The notes below the pieces were generated by a model. That model ran no database searches and was not told where the DNA came from. It saw nothing but the letters and a program-made list of their open reading frames with translations. A program made the position numbers and the translations under genes. From NCBI GenBank assembly GCA_900552445.1, contig URZS01000018.1, positions 1-9,963 of the forward strand: a DNA stretch of 9,963 bases, read 5' to 3'. The stretch is from an uncultured Veillonella sp. GTDB taxonomy: Bacteria > Bacillota > Negativicutes > Veillonellales > Veillonellaceae. This document shows, in pieces, positions 1 through 6,736 of the stretch. Numbering within the stretch: the first letter of the stretch is position 1; each line of letters begins with the position of its first letter.

Positions 1-1
1 A

Positions 2-616
2 CTACCTGTTGATGATATTGATGTTGATATTATTGACCGCGTATCAGGTCTTGAACCTTATGGGATGGCTAATAGCACACCAGTTTTTGCTGTAATGGAA
101 GCTACAGTACAAGATATTATGCTCATGGGACAGTTAAAAAATCATTGTAAGGTCATTTTTGCTACCTCTAATGGAACATTGGACGCTATTGCTTGGAATC
201 GTCCAGATTTATTTAAATCTATATTTGTAGGTTCTGTTGTGAAAGTAGCCTTTTCCTTGCAAAAGAATGAATGGCAAGGCATGGTTTCCCCACAACTCAT
301 GATTCAAGCGATTGAACCAGTAAATGAAGAGCCTATAAAGCTGACTGCAGAAGGACTTAGACAGATGTATGTCATTGTAAAACAATCCATGCGTAGTCGC
401 AGTCAATCGCTTTACAACGTAGAACAAGATATATTGCGCCGCAAGCCGGCAGATCAAAATAATCGCAGCGCTCTTGCATCTATTGATGTCTTTAAAGAGT
501 TGGGCATTGTTGAAGAATATACAAGTGATGATGGTCAATTAATGCTTAGATGGAATGCCATTGAAGGAAAATTAGATCTTGTCACATCCGTAACATTCCT
601 TACTTATAGTGTATAG
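2..616 (+). CDS. recJ: RecJ single-stranded-DNA-specific exonuclease, C-terminal part (5' truncated by window edge)
   Basis: RecJ degrades single-stranded DNA 5'->3' in recombination and mismatch or base-excision repair. The reading frame is open from base 2, so the gene begins outside the window; the first ATG (65) is internal. The 204 visible residues start in the linker before the OB fold: LEPYGMANSTPVF at residues 17-29 matches the RecJ signature usually written L-x-PFG-x-GNP-x-P-x-F. The OB-type domain runs to about residue 112. The remaining 90 or so residues, ending in KLDLVTSVTFLTYSV, resemble the extra C-terminal domain of Firmicutes RecJ. The DHH and DHHA1 catalytic domains are not in view, so activity cannot be judged. 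The stop codon overlaps the relA ribosome binding site, which suggests cotranscription with relA. The call rests on motif recognition and on recJ-relA adjacency, which is common in Firmicutes. Confidence 0.88.
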   Translation, partial: LPVDDIDVDIIDRVSGLEPYGMANSTPVFAVMEATVQDIMLMGQLKNHCKVIFATSNGTLDAIAWNRPDLFKSIFVGSVVKVAFSLQKNEWQGMVSPQLMIQAIEPVNEEPIKLTAEGLRQMYVIVKQSMRSRSQSLYNVEQDILRRKPADQNNRSALASIDVFKELGIVEEYTSDDGQLMLRWNAIEGKLDLVTSVTFLTYSV

Positions 617-623
617 GAGGTGA
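615..623 (+). promoter_or_regulatory. Strong Shine-Dalgarno of relA overlapping the recJ stop codon
   Basis: AGGAGGTGA is a full anti-16S match, placed 4 nt before the ATG at 628 (7 nt when measured from the AGGAGG core). It shares its first two bases with the recJ TAG stop. This fixes the relA start and suggests efficient, coupled translation. Confidence 0.85.
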
Positions 624-627
624 CACC

Positions 628-2856
628 ATGACAACTGTAAATGAAGAAGGCAAAGCTTTGGTTGAACAAAGCACTTTTGATAAAGAAAAAGCCTTAGCTG
701 AATTTATGGAGTATATCCATACGTATTTAACAGATGATGAGTGTAACCAAGTATTAAAGGCTTTTGAGCTTGCTGACAAGGCTCACGAAGGTCAGTTTAG
801 AGCTTCTGGTGAACCCTATATCATGCATCCACTAGCTGTAGCTGATATTTTGGCACACTTACAAATCGACCATATTACGCTCATGGCAGCGCTTATGCAT
901 GATGTGGTTGAAGATACATCCTATTCGAAGGAAGACTTGGAGGAAATGTTTGGCTCTGAGGTAGCATTCCTCGTTGATGGTGTAACAAAATTAAATCAAT
1001 TCCAATATGAAACAAAAGAAGATCGCCAAATGGAAAATTATCGGAAGATGATTTTAGCGATGGCAAAGGACGTGCGCGTCGTTGTTATCAAATTGGGTGA
1101 CCGTTTACATAATATGCGTACCTTAAAGCATATGCGTAGTGATAAACAAAAACGCATTGCTAAGGAGACGCTTGAAATCTTTGCGCCCCTTGCACATCGT
1201 CTCGGTATTTTCAATGTGAAATGGGAGTTAGAGGATTTATCCTTCCGCTATTTAGAACCGGAAAAATATTACGATCTTGTAGATCAAATGAAACAAAAAC
1301 GCCAAGTCCGTGAAGATATCGTTAATGATACGATGAGTCAACTCACTAAGGCTTTAGGGGAAGCTAATATTAAGGCAGATATCAAAGGCCGTCCAAAACA
1401 CTTCTACAGTATTTACAAGAAGATGAAAAAGGACAATCGCGATTTGTCACAAATCTATGATTTGCTTGCGGTTCGCGTAATCGTTGATAGTATCCCTGAT
1501 TGTTATGCGGTACTCGGCATTGCGCATAGCTTGTGGAAACCATTGCCATATCGATTTAAAGATTATATTTCCATGCCGAAATCCAATATGTATCAATCCT
1601 TGCATACTACGGTTATCGGTACCATGGGGCAACCTGTAGAAATTCAAATTCGTACTTGGGAAATGCACCGTGTATCCGAATACGGTGTTGCTGCTCACTG
1701 GCGGTATAAAGAAGGTAATAAAAACGGCGATAAAGAGTTCGACCAAAAGGTTGCTTGGTTGCGCCAAGTTCTAGAATGGCAAGATACTAGTAATCCAACG
1801 GAACTCGTTAATGCTTTGAAATTAGACGTATTCTCCGGTGAAGTATTCGTATTTACACCGAAGGGGGACGTAGTTAAGCTGCCGATTGGCTCTGTACCAT
1901 TAGACTTTGCCTATCGTGTTCATACCGATGTAGGACATCGCTGTGTAGGTGCTAAGGTAAACGGCAAAATTGTACCGCTCGATTACACCTTGCAAAATGG
2001 TGATATCGTCGATATTATTACATCCAAAACGAGTAAACCATGCCTTGATTGGCTTAACATTGTAGGCTCCTCTGAAAGTAAGAGCAAAATACGCAACTGG
2101 TTCAAGCGCGAAAATAAAGCTGAAAATATTGAAAAAGGCTTAGAAGCTCTTGAAAAAGAAGCGAAACGATTAAATTATACGTGGAAAGAGTTGATTGCAG
2201 ATAATCGACTCCAACAAGTAACTAAACAACTGAAAGCTGGTACTGAAGAGGAAATGTTTGCTGCTTGTGGCTATGGCGGCATTCCTGTAAGTACAGTTCT
2301 CTTGCGTTTAATTGAACTCTATAAAAAATCTAAGGAAGCAGAAGAGTCTAAACGCAGTACTGAACAAATTATTGAGAAATTAAAATCTCAAGGCCAAAAG
2401 AAAACCAAAAATGGTACTGGCGTCCTTGTAAAAGGTGAAGCCGGTGTTATGGTTCGTATGGCGAAATGCTGTAGTCCAGTACCTGGTGATGATATCATTG
2501 GTTACATTACTCGTGGTCGTGGGGTATCTGTCCATCGTTCCGATTGTACGAGCCTAGGCCATACGCCTGAAGATTTAGAGCGCATGATTGAGGTCTCTTG
2601 GGATGGTTCCTCTGGCGAATCGTTCCACGTAGGTATTGATATTCAAGCGTACGATCGAAATGGTTTGCTCATGGAGGTTATGGCTGTACTTTCAGAATTG
2701 AAAATTACCATTACTAACATCAATGCCAAGGTTCAAGAGGATACTAAAAATGTAAGTATCAATGTTACTGTTGATATTCGTGATATTTCACAATTAGATT
2801 TTGTAATGACTAAGTTGCGTCGTATTCGTGAAGTGTATACGGTACAACGTAGTTAA
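628..2856 (+). CDS. relA: Bifunctional (p)ppGpp synthetase/hydrolase (Rel/SpoT family)
   Basis: Makes (p)ppGpp from ATP plus GTP/GDP and also hydrolyses it, driving the stringent response; the long forms act on the ribosome. The 742 residues have the full family layout. The HD hydrolase domain (about 45-160) keeps H53, H67, H91-D92, E95-D96 and D158. The synthetase domain (about 245-365) has D278, RFKD at 309-312 and E338. The RxKD form is typical of bifunctional Rel enzymes, whereas synthetase-only RelA has an acidic motif there. TGS spans about 400-465, followed by a helical region, a Cys cluster (C614, C615, H636, C640) and a C-terminal ACT domain (about 665-742). Nothing is truncated and both active sites look intact. 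It sits 11 bp after recJ and 11 bp before the next gene, so it is operonic. The symbol rel is equally valid. Confidence 0.97.
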   Translation: MTTVNEEGKALVEQSTFDKEKALAEFMEYIHTYLTDDECNQVLKAFELADKAHEGQFRASGEPYIMHPLAVADILAHLQIDHITLMAALMHDVVEDTSYSKEDLEEMFGSEVAFLVDGVTKLNQFQYETKEDRQMENYRKMILAMAKDVRVVVIKLGDRLHNMRTLKHMRSDKQKRIAKETLEIFAPLAHRLGIFNVKWELEDLSFRYLEPEKYYDLVDQMKQKRQVREDIVNDTMSQLTKALGEANIKADIKGRPKHFYSIYKKMKKDNRDLSQIYDLLAVRVIVDSIPDCYAVLGIAHSLWKPLPYRFKDYISMPKSNMYQSLHTTVIGTMGQPVEIQIRTWEMHRVSEYGVAAHWRYKEGNKNGDKEFDQKVAWLRQVLEWQDTSNPTELVNALKLDVFSGEVFVFTPKGDVVKLPIGSVPLDFAYRVHTDVGHRCVGAKVNGKIVPLDYTLQNGDIVDIITSKTSKPCLDWLNIVGSSESKSKIRNWFKRENKAENIEKGLEALEKEAKRLNYTWKELIADNRLQQVTKQLKAGTEEEMFAACGYGGIPVSTVLLRLIELYKKSKEAEESKRSTEQIIEKLKSQGQKKTKNGTGVLVKGEAGVMVRMAKCCSPVPGDDIIGYITRGRGVSVHRSDCTSLGHTPEDLERMIEVSWDGSSGESFHVGIDIQAYDRNGLLMEVMAVLSELKITITNINAKVQEDTKNVSINVTVDIRDISQLDFVMTKLRRIREVYTVQRS

Positions 2857-2867
2857 GGAGGGGCTTA

Positions 2868-3509
2868 ATGAGCGAACAACAATTAGTGCTTATGCGCATG
2901 CCTTTAGGTCCACTAGGAACAAATTGCTATGTCATAGGCGATAAAGCGGTTGGTGAGGCTTTCATCATCGACCCTGCCACACCGGAAGTATTAGATGCGC
3001 TAAAGAAACATGACTTGAAGCCAAAAGCTGTTTTGCTTACCCATGGTCATGGAGACCATATCGGAGGCGTTCAAGACATTGTAAATGCTCATCAAGTGCC
3101 TGTATATGTGCATAAGGGTGATGTGCCGTATTTATCTGATCCTGAGCTTAATCTTAGTGTCTATAGTAATCCAACACCGATTAAAGTGAAGGCCGATATT
3201 ATTGAGGTACATCAAGGTGACCATATTACCTGTGGTGATATTGACCTAGAAGTCTTAGAAACACCAGGGCATACGCCAGGTGGTGTGTGCTATTACATGG
3301 AAGGTCTTGTGTTTGTAGGGGATACTCTCTTTAGAGATTCCGTAGGACGTACAGATTTTCCAAACGGATCTTATGAGACGTTGATGGAATCCATCAAAAC
3401 TCAGCTTTATAAATTACCTGATAATACAATGGTGTATCCTGGTCATGGACCAGAAACAAATATCGGGTATGAAAAGCAATACAACCCATTTGTTGGGCAG
3501 AAGGTTTGA
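2868..3509 (+). CDS. Metallo-beta-lactamase-fold hydrolase (glyoxalase II-like)
   Basis: A soluble hydrolase of 213 residues using a binuclear metal centre. The signature THGHGDH is at 58-64, and the further metal ligands H135 (ETPGHTPGG), D152 (VGDTLF) and H193 (PGHGPET) are all present in the usual order. The protein is short, about the size of the small single-domain group related to B. subtilis YqgX and E. coli YcbL, and lacks room for the glutathione-binding C-terminal domain of classical glyoxalase II. Annotations such as 'hydroxyacylglutathione hydrolase' are therefore only a family label; the substrate is unknown, possibly a thioester. A strong AAGGAGGGG site (2855-2863), overlapping the relA stop, supports the ATG. 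MBL-fold genes of this kind are often found between relA and hemZ/hisS in Firmicutes, so the position gives little functional information. Confidence 0.9.
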   Translation: MSEQQLVLMRMPLGPLGTNCYVIGDKAVGEAFIIDPATPEVLDALKKHDLKPKAVLLTHGHGDHIGGVQDIVNAHQVPVYVHKGDVPYLSDPELNLSVYSNPTPIKVKADIIEVHQGDHITCGDIDLEVLETPGHTPGGVCYYMEGLVFVGDTLFRDSVGRTDFPNGSYETLMESIKTQLYKLPDNTMVYPGHGPETNIGYEKQYNPFVGQKV

Positions 3510-3522
3510 ATGAAGTTTTAAT
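3493..3522 (+). promoter_or_regulatory. Possible weak internal promoter ahead of fur
   Basis: TTGGGC (3493-3498) and TTTAAT (3517-3522) are separated by 18 bp and would start RNA near 3530, just before the putative Fur box. The -10 matches TATAAT at 5 of 6 positions, the -35 only at its TTG. The 36-bp gap here is the widest within the operon, which fits an extra start point. This is a guess from pattern only. Confidence 0.25.
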
Positions 3523-3534
3523 ACATAGTAAAGG

Positions 3535-3549
3535 GGATAATTATTATGA
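3535..3549. promoter_or_regulatory. Putative Fur box overlapping the fur start codon
   Basis: GGATAATTATTATGA matches the 7-1-7 Fur operator TGATAATNATTATCA at 12 of 14 defined positions, 6 of 7 in each half. It begins at the end of the AAAGGGG ribosome binding site and contains the ATG of fur (3546-3548). A bound Fur dimer would block the start region of its own gene, either stopping initiation at a nearby promoter or acting as a roadblock. The region is AT-rich and the start codon itself contributes bases, so chance similarity is possible. Confidence 0.45.
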
Positions 3550-4037
3550 ACACAACATTAGAAAAATTAAAAGAACGCATTAAAGACAAAAAATACAAAT
3601 TAACGACGCAACGTCAAACAATTTTACAAGCATTCATCGATGCTGATGAAAACCATTTGAGTGCTGAAGACGTGTACGTGCTTGTTAAAGAAGTAGCTCC
3701 TGATATCGGTTTGGCTACGATTTATAGAACACTTGATCTCTTCACAGAGCTTGATTTGTTAAAACGTCTTGATTTTGGCGATGGTCGTAATCGTTACGAA
3801 TTGAATGACGAAGAGTTCGCCCATTTCCATCATCATTTGATTTGCGTGAAATGTGGCAAAGTATCTGAGTTCGAAGATGATATGCTTGAAACCTTAGAGT
3901 CTATTATCGCTAAGAAGTTAAACTTCCGCACAATTGACCATCAATTGAAAGTATATGGTTACTGTAGCGACTGCCAAAATCATATGAGTGAAGCAGAGCT
4001 TGAAAAATTAGAGCGCATGGCTCATCACCATGGTTAA
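3546..4037 (+). CDS. fur: Fur-family metal-responsive transcriptional repressor
   Basis: A DNA-binding dimeric repressor of 163 residues, slightly longer than usual (about 140-150). The N-terminal winged helix spans about 1-85, with HLSAEDVY at 37-44 and the recognition-helix segment IGLATIYRTL at 54-63. The metal-binding dimerisation domain follows: HFHHH at 93-97, structural-zinc cysteines C100/C103 and C140/C143, and E108. It resembles B. subtilis Fur closely in wording. At the position of the PerR residue D104, needed for peroxide sensing, it has Glu (E108), favouring iron-sensing Fur over PerR; Zur is not excluded. The start is set by AAAGGGG at 3530-3536. The C-terminal tail is charged and ends HHHG where it overlaps hemZ. 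A putative Fur box over the start codon suggests self-control. Its placement in this operon before hemZ is unusual and hints at an iron-porphyrin link. Confidence 0.9.
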   Translation: MNTTLEKLKERIKDKKYKLTTQRQTILQAFIDADENHLSAEDVYVLVKEVAPDIGLATIYRTLDLFTELDLLKRLDFGDGRNRYELNDEEFAHFHHHLICVKCGKVSEFEDDMLETLESIIAKKLNFRTIDHQLKVYGYCSDCQNHMSEAELEKLERMAHHHG

Positions 4038-5457
4038 TACTTATCTATATACGGGGCCATTACCACTTGGCTCCGTAGTAGCTCATAACTGTGGTGCAGC
4101 TGGACTCTTTTCTGACAAGGTAGATCCAGATGTAATTCTTGAAGCTTGTGAAGTGGATGGGAATTATACACTAACTGTTACCATTGGCGATACAATTCAG
4201 ACCTTTGATGGGCCTGTTTCCTCTATGGGGCGACGTCAAATAGGTCAAGCCTTACTGCGCTACTTGCGTGAATATCAAGGTTTACCCGCTGAGGCGCCTT
4301 GGGGGACTATGGTAGGCGTACGCCCTACTAAGCTACTACATAAATATATAGATACATATGGCTCTGTCCACGCAGCAACTCGTCACATTAGGGACGAGTT
4401 TTCTGTGTCTATGGAAAAGCTTGCTACGCTGGGCTCTATCGGTGAGTATCAACGGCCGTTTTTAGCTGATGCAGATGATAAAAAGGTAAGTCTCTATTGT
4501 GGCATTCCTTTCTGTGATACGCGCTGTGTTTATTGCTCCTTTCCGTATGGCCTTTATCAGGATTACAATGGTAAAAGCCAATTTCTAACTGCCTTAGGCA
4601 GGGACATAGAGGATATGAAAGCTATTGTTGAATCCTATGGCTTAACGGTAGATACCCTTTATATGGGCGGTGGTACACCGACGGTGTTAGGAGATGAAGA
4701 CTTTCACCAAGTTCTAAAACAGTTGTCTATACTTGTGCCAGAAGGGCATGAGTTTACTGTAGAGGCGGGGCGTCCAGATTCTGTTAATCCTGTAAAACTG
4801 CGATCTATGTTAGAACTAGGTGTAAATCGTATCAGCATTAATCCGCAAACCATGCAAGATGATATATTGCGGCGCATTGGTCGTGGGCATAGTGCACGTG
4901 ATATTGATGAACTGTTACAATATGTAAAAGCAAATACATCTCTAGCGGTAAATATGGATTTTATTGCAGGCTTGCCTAACCAAACGATGTCAAACATGAT
5001 AGAGAATATGGATTATGTATGTCAAAATTTGCCGGAAAATGTTACAATTCATACGTTAGCATTAAAACGTGGTAGCCCATTGTACGATTTAAATATGCAA
5101 GATGATATTCCAGAGGAACATCTCGTAGCAGAAATGGTACAATATGGTAAAGAGCGTCTTGAAGCGGCTGGTTATGTGCCATATTATCTATATCGCCAAC
5201 AATATATGAGAGGGCAGTTAGAAAATATCGGCTATACCTTGCCAGGTAAAGCATGCGAATACAATATTCAGATCATGGAAGAACGGCAAAGTATTCTATC
5301 CATGGGGCCTGGTAGTTCATCTAAGTGGATGCGCGCCCCTGAATATCGGCAATTAAAACAGCATATGCCAAAGGATGTAGATGTTTACCACGCAACGATA
5401 GATGCACTATTAGAGAAACGACATAGAATTTGTGAAAAATTTTGGGAGGTTGTGTAA
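4030..5457 (+). CDS. hemZ: HemZ-type radical SAM protein (coproporphyrinogen III dehydrogenase-like)
   Basis: Predicted oxygen-independent radical SAM enzyme of the HemN/HemZ/HemW superfamily, annotated as oxidising coproporphyrinogen III in heme synthesis; that role is less proven for HemZ than for HemN. Of 475 residues, the first 90 or so are the HemZ-specific region, ending in PWGTMVGVRPTK (90-101). The 4Fe-4S/SAM motif CX3CX2C is at C162, C166 and C169, followed by GGGTPT (213-218) and the HemZ-style VEAGRPDS (244-251) in place of the HemN 'EANP'. An additional C157 lies just before the cluster. The ATG overlaps the last 8 bp of fur and has no good ribosome binding site, so translation probably depends on ribosomes finishing fur. 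Codon use contains more ATA, CTA and AGG than aspS, in keeping with low expression. No heme genes are visible nearby, so a different substrate remains possible. Confidence 0.87.
   Translation: MVNTYLYTGPLPLGSVVAHNCGAAGLFSDKVDPDVILEACEVDGNYTLTVTIGDTIQTFDGPVSSMGRRQIGQALLRYLREYQGLPAEAPWGTMVGVRPTKLLHKYIDTYGSVHAATRHIRDEFSVSMEKLATLGSIGEYQRPFLADADDKKVSLYCGIPFCDTRCVYCSFPYGLYQDYNGKSQFLTALGRDIEDMKAIVESYGLTVDTLYMGGGTPTVLGDEDFHQVLKQLSILVPEGHEFTVEAGRPDSVNPVKLRSMLELGVNRISINPQTMQDDILRRIGRGHSARDIDELLQYVKANTSLAVNMDFIAGLPNQTMSNMIENMDYVCQNLPENVTIHTLALKRGSPLYDLNMQDDIPEEHLVAEMVQYGKERLEAAGYVPYYLYRQQYMRGQLENIGYTLPGKACEYNIQIMEERQSILSMGPGSSSKWMRAPEYRQLKQHMPKDVDVYHATIDALLEKRHRICEKFWEVV
5444..5450 (+). promoter_or_regulatory. 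Shine-Dalgarno that sets the hisS start
   Basis: GGGAGGT lies 6 nt before the ATG at 5457. The reading frame also opens at a TTG at 5442, but that codon overlaps this site and has no site of its own, so the ATG is the real start. Confidence 0.85.
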
Positions 5458-6728
5458 TGGCTATTAGAAAACCAAGAGGTACACAAGACTTTTTGCCAGA
5501 ACAAATGATAAATTGGCACTATATTGAACAACGTATGCGCGAGATTTGTAAAGTATACGGGTTCAATGAAATTCGCACACCTGCCTTTGAAGATACTAAA
5601 TTATTCTTGCGCGGCATCGGTGAAACTACAGATGTAGTACAAAAAGAGATGTACACCTTTACCACTGGTGATGAAGGTGGTTCTAGCTTCACATTGCGCC
5701 CTGAAAATACAGCATCTGCTGTGCGCGCATACTTAGAAAACAAAGTATATGGTAAAGAAGGCCTTACAAAATGGTATTACATGGGGCCTATGTTCCGACA
5801 TGATAAACCACAAGCAGGCCGGTACCGTCAATTCCACCAATTTGGTGCAGAGGTACTAGGTTCTCAATCTCCAGTGGTAGATAGCGAAGTTATCTGCATG
5901 GTCGTACAATTGCTGAAAGACTTTGGCCTTAAAGATCTCAACGTAGAGGTGAACTCTGTAGGCTGCCCGACTTGCCGCCCTGTATACCGTGAAAAATTAA
6001 TTGAATTTTTTGAACCTAAAAAAGAACAATTATGTAGCGATTGCCAAGAGCGTTTATACAAAAATCCATTGCGTATCTTGGACTGCAAAAATGACACATG
6101 CAAATCTTTGTCCGTAGGTGCTCCTGAAATTCACGAACATTTATGTGGCGAGTGTCATGATCACTTCGAAGAATTGAAAACCTATTTATCTGCTGCTAAT
6201 GTGCAATATACATTGAACCCTCGCCTCGTACGCGGTCTTGATTATTACACTAAAACAGCTTTCGAGGTTCAATACACTCCATTAGGCGCACAAAGTGCCG
6301 TAGCCGGTGGTGGCCGTTACGATGGCCTTGTAGAGGAACTCGATGGTCCTCATACGCCAGCGATTGGTTTTGCTATGGGCATGGAGCGTTTATTATTAGC
6401 CCTTGAAAAACAAAACTTATTGCCTGAACCAACTGTAGAACCATCTGCATTCGTAGTAGCCCTAGGTGATGCGGCTAAGGTAGAGGCTTTCAAAATCTGC
6501 CAAGCATTACATGATGCATATGTAACCGTTGAAATGGACGGACAGGGCAAGAGTATGAAGGCACAATTAAAATATGCTAACAAAATTAATGCAAAATATG
6601 TTATCATATTGGGTGATGATGAATTGGCTCGTGGAGAAGCCATTATCCGATTCATGGATACTAGTGAACAAGAGACTGTATCTCTCGATGCAGTGTCTGA
6701 GCGTATAACTTCTTTGGTGAAAGGATGA
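5457..6728 (+). CDS. hisS: Histidyl-tRNA synthetase
   Basis: Class II synthetase attaching histidine to tRNA-His in the cytoplasm; 423 residues, normal length. It opens with MAIRKPRGTQDFLP, the usual HisRS N-terminus. Motif 2 (GPMFRHDKPQAGRYRQFHQ) is at 110-128, the histidine-specific LVRGLDYYT at 257-265 and motif 3 (GFAMGMERL) at 304-312. The anticodon-binding domain is about 325-423. Between motif 2 and the HisA motif lie eight cysteines in four pairs (C170/C173, C193/C196, C210/C215, C230/C233), where E. coli HisRS has few; they may bind zinc or an iron-sulfur cluster. The ATG shares one base with the hemZ stop (TAATG), so translation is coupled. It is followed directly by aspS, the standard hisS-aspS pair of Firmicutes. 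I see no T-box leader, so control must come from the upstream operon promoter. Confidence 0.97.
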   Translation: MAIRKPRGTQDFLPEQMINWHYIEQRMREICKVYGFNEIRTPAFEDTKLFLRGIGETTDVVQKEMYTFTTGDEGGSSFTLRPENTASAVRAYLENKVYGKEGLTKWYYMGPMFRHDKPQAGRYRQFHQFGAEVLGSQSPVVDSEVICMVVQLLKDFGLKDLNVEVNSVGCPTCRPVYREKLIEFFEPKKEQLCSDCQERLYKNPLRILDCKNDTCKSLSVGAPEIHEHLCGECHDHFEELKTYLSAANVQYTLNPRLVRGLDYYTKTAFEVQYTPLGAQSAVAGGGRYDGLVEELDGPHTPAIGFAMGMERLLLALEKQNLLPEPTVEPSAFVVALGDAAKVEAFKICQALHDAYVTVEMDGQGKSMKAQLKYANKINAKYVIILGDDELARGEAIIRFMDTSEQETVSLDAVSERITSLVKG

Positions 6729-6736
6729 CAATTAGA

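Noticed and set aside
8..37. GAT/GTT-rich run at the window start, looking like a degenerate trinucleotide repeat
   Set aside because: It is in frame within recJ and encodes an acidic, Ile/Val-rich linker; the units are irregular.
5442..5456. TTG start giving a five-residue longer HisRS
   Set aside because: The TTG overlaps the ribosome binding site used by ATG 5457, and the shorter form begins exactly like other HisRS proteins.
5400..5460. T-box or other leader riboswitch ahead of hisS
   Set aside because: hisS starts on the last base of the hemZ stop codon, leaving no leader, and no T-box core sequence was seen inside hemZ.
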